From: Clostridiales bacterium
Lineage (GTDB): Bacteria; Bacillota; Clostridia; Lachnospirales; Lachnospiraceae
Length of the DNA stretch: 54,252 bases
Assembly: GCA_012520815.1 (NCBI GenBank)
Contig: JAAYNM010000086.1
Location: 1 to 54,252, forward strand
Reading direction: 5' to 3'
A model generated the notes under the pieces. That model had not been told where the DNA came from, ran no database searches, and was given only the letters and a program-made list of their open reading frames with translations. This document shows, in pieces, positions 24,818 to 33,484 of this stretch (position 1 is the stretch's first letter; every line of letters begins with the position of its first letter). The position numbers and the translations under genes are program-made.

Positions 24818-25765
24818 TTAGGGCAAGATTACACTATTCTTACTTCTATCAAATATGTATACATTTTCTGAAAGTATTTCCTCTGGATCCACCTCGTTCT
24901 CATTCACCTCACAAACCATTTTTTTATAGTTATCTAAGTCTGTAATGTTTTTAACTGGTATTAGAATAATCTCATGTATAGAACTTGGCAATATAAAAAT
25001 ATCTGCATCCATTTTATTTGCAAACTCTTCTAATACATCTTTGTACAATATGCAAGTAGCCCCAAATAATCTCTTTTTATTTGTGAGTACATACATCGGA
25101 AATTTTTCATCATCCTCACCTTCATCTATAAAGTCTTTATCTGCTGCTGAAATTTCCTCATTTTTATCTGCATTTTCAAATCTATTATTACTCAAAATTT
25201 CTGTAACCATAGATGACATTGACTTTAATTCATGACCATGATTCCTCTTAGTATTTTCAAGTGAAATTTTATAAAGTGATTGTACGTCCATATCCCATCT
25301 ATCCAAATGAGCATTATGGATAGTAAATGTCTGGTCTCCACATTTATCCTCTTTCACCATACAATAAAAGATAATTGACAAATCCATTGTATCTACATGG
25401 GGAACATCCTCTAGCAATTTGAGATTCTTACTGGTATTGATTATTTTACAAAAGATTTTATCCCTAATAAAATTAAAATCTAAAAACTCTTCAAAATCAA
25501 ATTCCACATCATTTTTATGGTTTTTATAAAAACTGTATATTTCCTGGGCAATGACCCCTATATCACAAATACTAGTATTATATTCCTCATAATATCTCTC
25601 AAGATAAATAGTTGGTAATATATTCTTCTCCTGCTCTTTAATAACCACTGCCCATAATTTAATATCATTATTTTTAGTGTTGGCAATTAATTTTACTTCC
25701 TCATTTTCTGCAACAATTTCGCGCAGTTTACCAATAACGCATTCTCTAAATACGTCATATTCCAT
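24818..25765 (-). CDS. DUF5688 family protein
   Basis: A 315-residue soluble protein matching the pattern of DUF5688, a family common in Lachnospiraceae and often multi-copy: N-terminal VKLIANTKNNDIKLWAVVI, ERYYEEYNTSICDIGVIAQEI, and a C-terminal FILPSSIHEIILIPV with a preceding LFGATCILYKDVLEE. No catalytic motif, signal peptide or membrane segment is visible. The function of the family is not known to me. The promoter carries an 18-bp perfect palindrome over its -10 element. It converges on tRNA-Arg with only 2 bp between them and no obvious terminator. Confidence 0.82.
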   Translation of the reverse strand: MEYDVFRECVIGKLREIVAENEEVKLIANTKNNDIKLWAVVIKEQEKNILPTIYLERYYEEYNTSICDIGVIAQEIYSFYKNHKNDVEFDFEEFLDFNFIRDKIFCKIINTSKNLKLLEDVPHVDTMDLSIIFYCMVKEDKCGDQTFTIHNAHLDRWDMDVQSLYKISLENTKRNHGHELKSMSSMVTEILSNNRFENADKNEEISAADKDFIDEGEDDEKFPMYVLTNKKRLFGATCILYKDVLEEFANKMDADIFILPSSIHEIILIPVKNITDLDNYKKMVCEVNENEVDPEEILSENVYIFDRSKNSVILP

Positions 25766-25848
25766 ATTTTTACCTCTTAAGTTGGAAAACTAATCGAAAA
25801 CTTGCTGATGTTTATAGAATTCATCAAAGACTATAAATAATTAGATGT

Positions 25849-25881
25849 GTATATTGTACAATATACTTTTGTTGTTGTCAA
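25849..25881 (-). promoter_or_regulatory. Promoter of the DUF5688 gene with palindromic operator
   Basis: Minus strand: TTGACA (25876-25881), 17-bp spacer, TACAAT (25853-25858). The palindrome GTATATTGTACAATATAC (25849-25866) covers the -10. A weaker copy (GTGTATATTATACAAT) lies just upstream of the -35 at about 25889-25904, so two operators may flank the promoter. Confidence 0.7.
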
Positions 25882-25924
25882 TATTTTTTGTGTATATTAT
25901 ACAATGATAGACATGTTATAAAAT

Positions 25925-27901
25925 TTACTCTTGTCTTCTAAGGATCTTTAGGAACGACTCATCATTATATATCTCTATATATCCTTTTTCAAGCATTTCT
26001 TCTGCACTTCTATCGTATATTTCTCGGGTAGTATTATAGCGCAAATCATATACTATATAATCTGTATCTATATCATTATCATTCTCAATATATTTATATA
26101 ATTCTTTCCTATCAGTCATATGTGTCAAATAAAATGTTGTAGCTGTAACACTGGCATCCTTTGGTACTGTATCTAAAATTTCATCAATTTGAACATATTT
26201 ATCCCTCTGAAGTTTGTATTCGGTAAAATAAAAGTTTTTTGAAGAAACAAGACCCACAAACATAATAACCGATGCAATAAACATCAAAACAGCCTGTTGC
26301 TTTATATGAAATTTTTCTGCAATTGTATTTTCTTTAACAATAGCATCTCTATCAGATAAGTTACAAATGACATTGTATAATATCAGTGCTGCTGAACCAT
26401 ATGTGTATTGATAAAATATAGTTGATTGATAAGGATTATTAGTCATAAAGGTCAACACTAGGCAAGGTATTAACAATATATACGTTGGCACCTTTTTACT
26501 AGTAAATGGTACAAAAAGCACTGGAATAAAAATCCACATAAATGTTTGGATTTTATCCACGTCAAATATTTGTGACAAAAAATAGGCAGGATTATTAATA
26601 ACACTCTTAATTATTGAGAATGCACTATCACCCTCTGCAACAAAATTGCTATAGCGATTAATCATAGCTCCTTCACCATCTGATGATAAATAGTTAAATA
26701 CCAACACAAAATATAGTATTGATACGGCAAACAGTACTAGCCCAATCAACTTGTTATCTATTTGTTTTTTATTATCTAGCTTTTCTTTACTTTTAATTTT
26801 GTTATCATCTGTCCCTTCCTTTTCTACATCCAGTTCTTTTATATCTTCTACATTACCCTTACCCTTTGTTAATTCCCTATGATTACCTTTGTACAACATT
26901 AGGAACAGACCAATACATGCAGTATAAATCGCTGCATCTTCCTTTACCATTAACGTTAAAATAGTAAAAATAGTAATTCCAATTTTCTTATTCTTTTCAA
27001 TAAAATATAGAAGCCATAAAATTAATGTAACTAGGAATTTATTTTCATGAAAATCATAAAACAAACCTCCATAAATTGCTGGATAAGTCAGATATACAAG
27101 GCATAAACACATATTTACAATATTGGGCAATTTCTTATGTCTGCAAATTAAGTAAAGCGGAATTACACCACTTATAATCACCAGCAACTGTACTACTATC
27201 AATGTCTGAGCATATGGAAATACATAGTATATTGGCAATATCAGATAAAATATAGGCGACATATGTACGTCAAAATGAGACAACCATCTGTTTCTCTCGC
27301 AAGTTGTATATGGTAAAAATGATTCTTTCATACTGTTGAACATCTGCGCAAAAATTCCAAAATCAAATGTTGCTGTTCTAAATAGGAAATATCTTAAGAG
27401 CAGTAAAGCCCCTACGTACATCACCATTATTATAGCAAATGCTATTATTACAATTTTTATGCCTTTTGAAGAAATCTTTATATCTAAAAAAAACTTCTTG
27501 AATTTTCCAGTTATAAACCATACTAACCAAACAGAAATTCCAGTTGTAATTAGAGCCAGATATATACTAGTGGTATCAAATACTGTTATTATAGAAAAAA
27601 AAGGAACAATAAATAATAACAGCGCATAATCTATCACGCTGCAATTCTCTTTATATAGGTAAAACTTATATATTCTCTCGCTAGAAAATATCCTATTTAC
27701 AACGGTAATTAAAACAAACAAGACACAGGTCAATGCAACTATTATCACAAAATTTGTCGCTAACGTATCTTCCTTTGATAATTTATCTCCCACAAATCCG
27801 ACAAGGTAAATAGATTGTACTATTAACCACGATGTTAAAATTCTCACTATAATATTCTCTAGTCTAATTCCACCAAAATCTATGTTCTTTTTTTCACTCA
27901 T
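25925..27901 (-). CDS. DUF2079 polytopic membrane protein (GT-C-like)
   Basis: A 658-residue membrane protein with about a dozen hydrophobic segments. The DUF2079 core is clear: FDFGIFAQMFNSMKES, then NRWLSHFDVHMSPIFYLILP. These proteins resemble GT-C glycosyltransferases, but no substrate is established. An unusual charged insert of roughly 45 residues (Lys/Asp/Glu-rich, about 355-400) interrupts the membrane part. The last 100 residues are soluble (DKYVQIDEILDTVPKDASVTATTFYLTHM), as in other members. Of two nearby ATGs, 27901 is preferred: AGGAG is nine bases upstream of it but only three from the first. Confidence 0.85.
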   Translation of the reverse strand: MSEKKNIDFGGIRLENIIVRILTSWLIVQSIYLVGFVGDKLSKEDTLATNFVIIVALTCVLFVLITVVNRIFSSERIYKFYLYKENCSVIDYALLLFIVPFFSIITVFDTTSIYLALITTGISVWLVWFITGKFKKFFLDIKISSKGIKIVIIAFAIIMVMYVGALLLLRYFLFRTATFDFGIFAQMFNSMKESFLPYTTCERNRWLSHFDVHMSPIFYLILPIYYVFPYAQTLIVVQLLVIISGVIPLYLICRHKKLPNIVNMCLCLVYLTYPAIYGGLFYDFHENKFLVTLILWLLYFIEKNKKIGITIFTILTLMVKEDAAIYTACIGLFLMLYKGNHRELTKGKGNVEDIKELDVEKEGTDDNKIKSKEKLDNKKQIDNKLIGLVLFAVSILYFVLVFNYLSSDGEGAMINRYSNFVAEGDSAFSIIKSVINNPAYFLSQIFDVDKIQTFMWIFIPVLFVPFTSKKVPTYILLIPCLVLTFMTNNPYQSTIFYQYTYGSAALILYNVICNLSDRDAIVKENTIAEKFHIKQQAVLMFIASVIMFVGLVSSKNFYFTEYKLQRDKYVQIDEILDTVPKDASVTATTFYLTHMTDRKELYKYIENDNDIDTDYIVYDLRYNTTREIYDRSAEEMLEKGYIEIYNDESFLKILRRQE

Positions 27902-28055
27902 TCTCATTTTCTCCTATAGAAAACTATCATTTTAGTATACCCTTCCCATTTTTAGATATATTAATATGTGGATAATCATATCATACCCTAATATGTTTTT
28001 CTATCTTAAATTCCAAAGATCACATAATTTAATTATTCTAATAGCAAAAAAACAG

Positions 28056-28169
28056 TTGAAAAATGTGTGTATATAATATAAAATAATTATGTATGTGTGT
28101 CTTATTTCACTATAATGATTTCGTGACTTTAAGGCTATAAGTAATACTCATCAAGATGATGTATTACTT
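28056..28169 (+). promoter_or_regulatory. Promoter region and leader hairpin of efp
   Basis: Two candidate promoters: TTGAAA (28056-28061), 17 bp, TAAAAT (28079-28084); and a lone TATAAT (28111-28116). A hairpin follows in the leader, AAGTAATAC (28139-28147) with GTATTACTT (28161-28169) and an inner TCATC/GATGA. It has no T-run, so it is not a terminator. The rest of the gap (27908-28055) shows only a DnaA-box match on the minus strand at 27967-27975. Confidence 0.5.
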
Positions 28170-28214
28170 ACTATTATAAAATCATTAAAACACTTATCTT
28201 AAGGAGGAAATATA

Positions 28215-28772
28215 ATGATTCAAGCAGGCGATTTTAGAAATGGTATTACAATTGAAATGGATAATAATATCTATCAGATAATTGAATTCCAGCATGTAAA
28301 ACCTGGCAAAGGTGCCGCTTTCGTTAGAACAAAACTTAAAAGTATAACAAGTACTGGTGTAATTGAAAAATCTTTCAGACCTACAGAGAAGTTTCCACTT
28401 GCTCGTATTGACAGAAATGATATGCAATTTTTATATTCAGATGGTGAATTATATCACTTTATGGATGTTTCAACCTATGAACAAATTGCTTTGAATGAAG
28501 AAAGCATTGGTGATTCACTTAAATTCGTTAAAGAAAACGAAATGGTTAAGATATGTTCACACAATGGCAATGTATTTGCAGTTGAACCACCACTTTTCGT
28601 AGAATTATTAATCACAGAAACAGAGCCTGGTTTCAAGGGCGATACTGCTACTGGAGCTTCAAAACCAGCTGTTGTTGAAACAGGTGCTACTGTATATGTT
28701 CCATTATTTATTGAACAGAATGAGACAATAAAGATTGATACTAGAACAGGTGAATACCTTTCAAGAGTTTAG
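28215..28772 (+). CDS. efp: Elongation factor P
   Basis: Helps ribosomes form peptide bonds at polyproline stretches. The 185-residue protein has three beta-barrel domains; the modification-loop region reads [16 protein letters not shown] near residue 29, with the conserved Lys at its tip (K32), and the C-terminal domain ends with [34 protein letters not shown] precedes the ATG. No peptidase (pepP) gene, the common neighbour in Firmicutes, lies upstream. One of few plus-strand genes here, with its own promoter and terminator. Confidence 0.97.
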   Translation: MIQAGDFRNGITIEMDNNIYQIIEFQHVKPGKGAAFVRTKLKSITSTGVIEKSFRPTEKFPLARIDRNDMQFLYSDGELYHFMDVSTYEQIALNEESIGDSLKFVKENEMVKICSHNGNVFAVEPPLFVELLITETEPGFKGDTATGASKPAVVETGATVYVPLFIEQNETIKIDTRTGEYLSRV

Positions 28773-28803
28773 TTTTTATTTTTCTTTCAAAAAATATAAA
28801 CAA

Positions 28804-28836
28804 ACAAAAACACTATCAATACGATAGTGTTTTTGT
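28804..28836 (+). terminator. Bidirectional terminator between efp and aroK
   Basis: ACAAAAACACTATC pairs with GATAGTGTTTTTGT around AATAC, with T-runs on both strands. It serves efp (+) and aroK (-). Confidence 0.88.
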
Positions 28837-28849
28837 TTTATCTAATACT

Positions 28850-29353
28850 TCAAGATATTTTTTTAACAATTTCTTTTGCAATATCCATTGCACTTTTATT
28901 GTCTGTTTCAACAATAATATCTGCTACAGATAAATATCTCTCTTTTCTTCTATTCATAAGCTGTCTTATATATTCAATATTCATATTACCATTTAGAATT
29001 GGTCGTTCCTTAGAATCCTTAACCCTTGCATAAATTGTCTCTGGTTTCGCGTTAAGGAGTACTATTGTCCCTGCACCCTTCATGTATTCTACGTTTTCAT
29101 CCCTAACTACAACTCCACCTCCACATGAAACGATAACATCTTTATTTCTCAATATTTCCTTTAAATATTGTGTCTCCTTGTCACGAAAATAATCTTCACC
29201 AAACCTATCAAATATATCTGAAATAGATAGATTCTCGTGCTTTACAATATAAGCATCCATATCTATCTCTTCCATCCCTGTTATAAGTGATAACTGCCTT
29301 GAAACCGTTGTCTTTCCTGTTCCCATAAATCCAATTAATAAAATATTTTTCAT
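28850..29353 (-). CDS. aroK: Shikimate kinase
   Basis: Phosphorylates shikimate at O3 in chorismate synthesis. The 167-residue NMP-kinase-like protein has Walker A GFMGTGKTTVSRQL at residues 8-21, the shikimate-binding DMDAYI-type motif IDMDAYIVKHENLSISDIF and GCGG-like VSCGGGVV near 77, and the lid Arg in KERPIL. Length is normal. It ends the dinB-(small gene)-aroD-aroK run; aroE lies 2.6 kb away on the other strand. Confidence 0.95.
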   Translation of the reverse strand: MKNILLIGFMGTGKTTVSRQLSLITGMEEIDMDAYIVKHENLSISDIFDRFGEDYFRDKETQYLKEILRNKDVIVSCGGGVVVRDENVEYMKGAGTIVLLNAKPETIYARVKDSKERPILNGNMNIEYIRQLMNRRKERYLSVADIIVETDNKSAMDIAKEIVKKIS

Positions 29354-29371
29354 AGTGTAACTCCATTTATA

Positions 29372-30139
29372 TTATTTTGATAAATTTGTGTTTATGTTGT
29401 CTAAAATTGCACGAAGTTGTGTGACCTCAAGCTGTCCTGGCGCTGAGCTCACTCCAGCTGAAGCAAATGTCATAACTGAACCAAACAAATGACCTGCAAT
29501 CCTACTGATAGCACCCATTTCACCCATAGACATCGTAACTGCAAGAATATCCGGATTTTTTTCTTTTATCATACAAGTAGCTTCGAGCAGTTTAATAACA
29601 TCCATATGGCAATTAGGCATAACCGCCATCTTAGAAATATCCATACCCGCCACCTTCATACCCACTAATCTGGAATATATATCTTCCACAGATGGAGTTC
29701 CTTTAAAATCATGACTTGAACCCATAACCGGAATATACCTATTATGTGCTTGCACTACAAGGGTTTTAACTGCATCCACACCCATTAAATATTCCACATC
29801 TATCATATCGACCTCTTCACTTGATATAATGTCAGATAATAACGCTGTGTATTGGTCAGCATCTATATCCTTTTCTCCTCCCTCTCCCTTACTTCTAAAA
29901 GTAAAAAGAATGGGAACATCTCCTACAATATCCTGCATCAGAGACAATACCTCAATATCACTATCAATATTGAGAACATCTTTAAAAAAATCTGATCGCC
30001 ATTCAATTATATCAACGGGATATTTCAGTGCCTCTTTTGTCTTCTCTACTATCTCCTGTACTGTCGTCCCCATGACGGGAACGCAGATCTTTGGATTATT
30101 CTCACCAATAATAGTTTTCTTTATAATAATTTTTCTCAT
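29372..30139 (-). CDS. aroD: 3-Dehydroquinate dehydratase, type I
   Basis: Third step of the shikimate pathway, by a Schiff-base mechanism in a TIM barrel. Catalytic residues are visible: IIEWRSDFF near 42 (substrate-binding Glu and Arg), His in MGSSHDFKGTP near 143, and the Schiff-base Lys in MDISKMAVMPN near 170. The C-terminal SAPGQLEV loop is intact. ATG at 30139 used; the frame also opens with a TTG two codons earlier. It is 18 bp from aroK, so the two are co-translated from one message. Confidence 0.94.
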   Translation of the reverse strand: MRKIIIKKTIIGENNPKICVPVMGTTVQEIVEKTKEALKYPVDIIEWRSDFFKDVLNIDSDIEVLSLMQDIVGDVPILFTFRSKGEGGEKDIDADQYTALLSDIISSEEVDMIDVEYLMGVDAVKTLVVQAHNRYIPVMGSSHDFKGTPSVEDIYSRLVGMKVAGMDISKMAVMPNCHMDVIKLLEATCMIKEKNPDILAVTMSMGEMGAISRIAGHLFGSVMTFASAGVSSAPGQLEVTQLRAILDNINTNLSK

Positions 30140-30169
30140 CTTCAATATGTAGTCAAATAACCTTTCTAT

Positions 30170-30526
30170 TTATATAATGATAAAAGTAACTATTAATGTA
30201 ATTATAATTACTATACCTATTACTCCCGCAATCGCAATCTTTTTATCTGAGTCTTTAATAATATACAACCATCCATCATAGTCTTCCTCTTCTTGGCTGC
30301 TTTTTGTATCTCTATCTTCTACACCTTTATCTTCTATATAATCTTCGTCTTTAAAACTATTTAAATCGTACTTATGCTTAACTTCTTTAGAATGTTGGCT
30401 CTCTAATATATGTTCCACTTTCTTTCTCTCATTAAGCACCTTATTTCCAGCTGAAAGTATATCACCATATCTAGCCGTCTCCATAATTGCTCTTATTAGT
30501 CTATCATTTGACAAAAGTAATTTCAA
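30170..30526 (-). CDS. Small tail-anchored hypothetical protein
   Basis: Unrecognised. The 118-residue frame has a hydrophilic, acidic body (DEDYIEDKGVEDRDTKSSQEEEDYDG) and ends in a single strongly hydrophobic helix (IAIAGVIGIVIIITLIVTFIII), so it is probably a tail-anchored membrane protein. The start is uncertain: the full frame needs a TTG with no ribosome site, while an ATG at 30484 (104 residues) has a weak AAGAG upstream. It lies between dinB and aroD on the same strand with small gaps. Confidence 0.55.
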   Translation of the reverse strand: MKLLLSNDRLIRAIMETARYGDILSAGNKVLNERKKVEHILESQHSKEVKHKYDLNSFKDEDYIEDKGVEDRDTKSSQEEEDYDGWLYIIKDSDKKIAIAGVIGIVIIITLIVTFIII

Positions 30527-30535
30527 GAGGTTTAT

Positions 30536-31750
30536 CTATTTGTTATCTTTGAAATTCGTTACAAATGATGCTCTTTTAACAGCATCATTTCCATATCTTT
30601 TTCTGATAGAATCAATAGCTTTATCAGCATTTCCCAATTTTTCATAGTCTTCATAGTCAAACAAACTCATTTGTCGGCCAGTTTGCAATCCCTTAAGCTT
30701 AGTTGCTTTTATACCCAAAAGTCTAATAGGAATACCATCCCAAATCTCATCAAATAACTGACAGGCCACCATATGAATCTCTTTCGTTATATTTGTAGCT
30801 GCACCCAAAACTCTTTGGTGCGATATTGTGTGAAAATTAAAATCCTTAATACTCACAGATATAAGTTCTGCCTTTACATCTTGTCTCCTCATCCTTGCGG
30901 ATACATTCTCTGATAGTGATAATAGTACCAGCTTTGCCGTAGATGCGTCTGTAACATCAAATGCGATAGTAGTAGAGTTTCCATATCCCTTGTTGTCCAC
31001 AGTTTCTGGCTCTACAAGGGATACATCCTCTCCTCTTGCTAGTTTCCATATAATCTCGCCATGCTTTTTCAAATTACTCTTTAATATCGCTAAATCTGTA
31101 TTCGCCAACTCTCCAATAGTCCTGATACCAAGCGATAAAAGCCTCTTTTGTGTTGCCTTTCCAACGTAAAACAATTCACCCACTGGTAAAGGCCACATCT
31201 TATTTTGAATCTCACTTTTAAACAACGTATGTACCCGATTAGGCTTTTTAAAATCGGAAGCCATCTTGGCTAATAATTTCACGTCAGAAATACCAATGTT
31301 AACTGTAAATCCAAGTTCATCGTAAATGCGGTCCTTAATAGTGTTCGCTAGCTCTATAGGATCACCAAATAAAAGCTTAGTGCCTGACACATCTATAAAA
31401 GCTTCATCAATACTACACTGTTCCACATCAGGTGAATATTCTTCCAATGTCTTAATAAATGCATCTGAATATTCTCTATAAATCTTGGAATTCGACTTTG
31501 CTAGGTATAAATCCGGACATTTTTTAAGTGCTTCTGTAACACTTTCGCCTGTGGTTATCCCATACTTCTTTGCTGGTATAGATTTCGCCAATATGACTCC
31601 ATGTCTGGTAGATATATCTCCACAAATAGCGGATGGAATATTTCTTATATCCACTTCACCGGCATTACTCTTTAACCGATAAACCGCTTCCCAAGACAAA
31701 AAGGCAGAATTAACATCTATATGAAATATGACTTTGTTATAAGTTTCCAT
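30536..31750 (-). CDS. dinB: DNA polymerase IV (Y family)
   Basis: Error-prone translesion polymerase of 404 residues. The catalytic acids are in FHIDVNSAFLSWEA (residue ~11, DVNS instead of the commoner DMDC) and CSIDEAFIDVSGT (around 110). Fingers, thumb and little-finger domains follow, and a degenerate beta-clamp motif (QMSLFDYE) lies near 370. ATG at 31750 has AAAGGAGGT upstream; a longer frame would run through the promoter. The promoter carries a LexA box, so it should be SOS-induced. It heads a run with a small gene, aroD and aroK. Confidence 0.94.
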   Translation of the reverse strand: METYNKVIFHIDVNSAFLSWEAVYRLKSNAGEVDIRNIPSAICGDISTRHGVILAKSIPAKKYGITTGESVTEALKKCPDLYLAKSNSKIYREYSDAFIKTLEEYSPDVEQCSIDEAFIDVSGTKLLFGDPIELANTIKDRIYDELGFTVNIGISDVKLLAKMASDFKKPNRVHTLFKSEIQNKMWPLPVGELFYVGKATQKRLLSLGIRTIGELANTDLAILKSNLKKHGEIIWKLARGEDVSLVEPETVDNKGYGNSTTIAFDVTDASTAKLVLLSLSENVSARMRRQDVKAELISVSIKDFNFHTISHQRVLGAATNITKEIHMVACQLFDEIWDGIPIRLLGIKATKLKGLQTGRQMSLFDYEDYEKLGNADKAIDSIRKRYGNDAVKRASFVTNFKDNK

Positions 31751-31777
31751 ATAAGTTACCTCCTTTGTCTTAAAACA

Positions 31778-31806
31778 AGTATACCAGAACACATGTTCGT
31801 TGTAAA
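31778..31806 (-). promoter_or_regulatory. dinB promoter with LexA (SOS) box
   Basis: Minus strand: TTTACA (31801-31806), 17-bp spacer, TATACT (31778-31783). GAACACATGTTC (31787-31798) sits in the spacer. Read on the minus strand, CGAACATGTGTTCT matches 13 of 14 positions of the Gram-positive LexA/DinR consensus CGAACRNRYGTTYC. Confidence 0.85.
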
Positions 31807-31829
31807 GAAGAAAATATTTTTCCATTTTA

Positions 31830-31917
31830 TTGACACAGTAATATATTTAATTTATTATTACCATAACTATAGTAAAAAGAAAGGATGTATAATCCTTGAA
31901 TTTTAAGGATTTTATAC
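31830..31917 (+). promoter_or_regulatory. aroE promoter and leader hairpin
   Basis: TTGACA (31830-31835), 17-bp spacer, TATTAT (31853-31858). Between promoter and ribosome site (AAAGGA) the leader has AATCCTT/AAGGATT (31891-31897 with 31904-31910) extended by GTAT/ATAC, followed by TTATAC. It could be a weak attenuator. Confidence 0.6.
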
Positions 31918-31933
31918 AACAAAGGATATTATT

Positions 31934-32797
31934 ATGTTAAATATTACCGGACACACTGGTTTATACGGCTTACTTGGAAGCCCAGTCTCACATAGCATTT
32001 CCCCAATGATGCACAATGAAGCCTTCAATATACTTGAACTTGATGACGTATATCTATGTTTTGACGTTGGTGTTTCACAACTAGAAGAGGCTGTTCGTGG
32101 TCTTATAACTGCAGGCATTAAGGGATTTAATTGCACTATGCCTGATAAAAATTTAATGTTTGAGCTGTGTGATGAAGTTTCTCCCGCTGCAAAGTTGGTA
32201 GGTGCTGTAAATACTGTTGTAAATAGTAATGGCTCTTTAATTGGACATATGACCGATGGTGTTGGCTATATGGAAGCCGCTAATGATGCAGGTTTTAATC
32301 TCATTGGAAAAACTATGACTCTATTAGGTGCTGGCGGTGCTGCCTCTGCCATTTGTGCTCAAGCTGCCCTAGATGGGGTTAATAAAATAAATGTATTCAG
32401 TATAAAAGATCAATTCTTTGATAGAGCTGCTGCTTTAGTTGACAATATCAATAAGACTACAAAATGCAAAGTTACTCTCTATGATTTAGCCAATGAAGAG
32501 GCTTTAAAAAATAGTATTTTGGAAAGTGATATACTAACAAATGCTACATCTGTTGGAATGGCCCCAAATACAGACAACTGTATTATCAAGGATCCTTCAC
32601 TCCTACGAAAAGACCTTATTGTTTCTGACATCATCTATAACCCTCGTGAAACAACCTTAATAAAGATGGCAAAAGAGATTGGCGCTCCAACATTTAATGG
32701 ATTATATATGCTTCTATATCAAGGTGCAGAAGCATTTAAGATATGGACAGGAAAAGAAATGCCTGTTAAAGAAATTAAATCGAAATATTTTTCTTAA
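31934..32797 (+). CDS. aroE: Shikimate dehydrogenase
   Basis: Reduces 3-dehydroshikimate with NADPH. In the 287-residue protein the substrate domain shows LLGSPVSHSISPMMHN near residue 12 and NCTMPDK near 65, with the catalytic Lys in a slightly altered NVTxPxK context; the paired Asp is in GAVNTVVN...TDGVGY. The nucleotide domain has TLLGAGGAASAICAQAA near 130. ATNATSVGM and NGLYMLLYQGAEAF-type endings are conserved. It has its own promoter, back to back with dinB, and is not in the aroD-aroK transcript. A quinate/shikimate dual role cannot be excluded. Confidence 0.93.
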   Translation: MLNITGHTGLYGLLGSPVSHSISPMMHNEAFNILELDDVYLCFDVGVSQLEEAVRGLITAGIKGFNCTMPDKNLMFELCDEVSPAAKLVGAVNTVVNSNGSLIGHMTDGVGYMEAANDAGFNLIGKTMTLLGAGGAASAICAQAALDGVNKINVFSIKDQFFDRAAALVDNINKTTKCKVTLYDLANEEALKNSILESDILTNATSVGMAPNTDNCIIKDPSLLRKDLIVSDIIYNPRETTLIKMAKEIGAPTFNGLYMLLYQGAEAFKIWTGKEMPVKEIKSKYFS

Positions 32798-32799
32798 AA

Positions 32800-32835
32800 A
32801 AACAGCTTCAACTCTTATAAGAGTTGAAGCTGTTT
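32800..32835 (+). terminator. Bidirectional terminator between aroE and the HAD gene
   Basis: A continuous 36-bp palindrome (AAACAGCTTCAACTCTTA at one end) with A/T runs outside. It overlaps the last seven codons of the convergent HAD gene. Confidence 0.88.
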
Positions 32836-33477
32836 TATTGTCTCCGGCAATTCCGCCATACTTTTAATGGAAAAATTCAACATTTTCTTTGTGTGCTCAT
32901 CAGCAGGTGCAAGATCTGGTATCATAATGACATTCATACCTGATCTATACGCCGATTCTACGCCATTCGGTGAATCCTCTATTGCCACGCATTGTGAAGG
33001 ATCAAGTCCTAGCTTATTGCAAGTGTAAATATATATATCTGGTTCAGGTTTCCCATTACTTACCATATTGGCACAAATAATATTATTAAAATATTCAAAG
33101 ATTGATATTTCACGCAAATATTTCTCTGTTCTTATGCTATCAGTAGATGTAGCTACTGCAAGCCTATATCCAACATCCCTTAACTCGCATATACACTCCT
33201 TAACATAAGGCTTAATTTCTATTCCTTTTTCCTTAAGATGTGTATTCATCAATTCTTTCCTACGGCTTCTAATCTTTTCGTAATCAAAGGAATCTCCAAA
33301 TATACTTTTTAATTTTTTTGAAGCAAATGGACCTGACAAGCTTCTAATCTCAAGAGCATGTTCCATTGTCATAGGAAAGCCAGCCTCATTAGCCGCCTGA
33401 CACCAGAAGGTAGTTAAATACTTTTCAGTATCTATTAGTACTCCATCCATATCAAATACAACTGCTTTTATATCCAT
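32815..33477 (-). CDS. HAD-family phosphatase / beta-phosphoglucomutase-like
   Basis: A 220-residue subclass IA HAD hydrolase: motif I VVFDMDGVLIDTE (nucleophile and acid Asp near residues 9 and 11), helical cap (about 15-95), motif II AVATSTDS, motif III Lys near KPEPDIY, and motif IV IEDSPNGVESA. The pattern fits sugar-phosphate phosphatases or beta-phosphoglucomutases; the substrate is open. ATG at 33477 is preferred because it begins MDIKAVVFDMDG as in relatives and falls 8 bp after the upstream stop; 33498 is the alternative. The gene ends inside the shared terminator. Confidence 0.88.
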   Translation of the reverse strand: MDIKAVVFDMDGVLIDTEKYLTTFWCQAANEAGFPMTMEHALEIRSLSGPFASKKLKSIFGDSFDYEKIRSRRKELMNTHLKEKGIEIKPYVKECICELRDVGYRLAVATSTDSIRTEKYLREISIFEYFNNIICANMVSNGKPEPDIYIYTCNKLGLDPSQCVAIEDSPNGVESAYRSGMNVIMIPDLAPADEHTKKMLNFSIKSMAELPETIKQLQLL

Positions 33478-33484
33478 AGCATTT

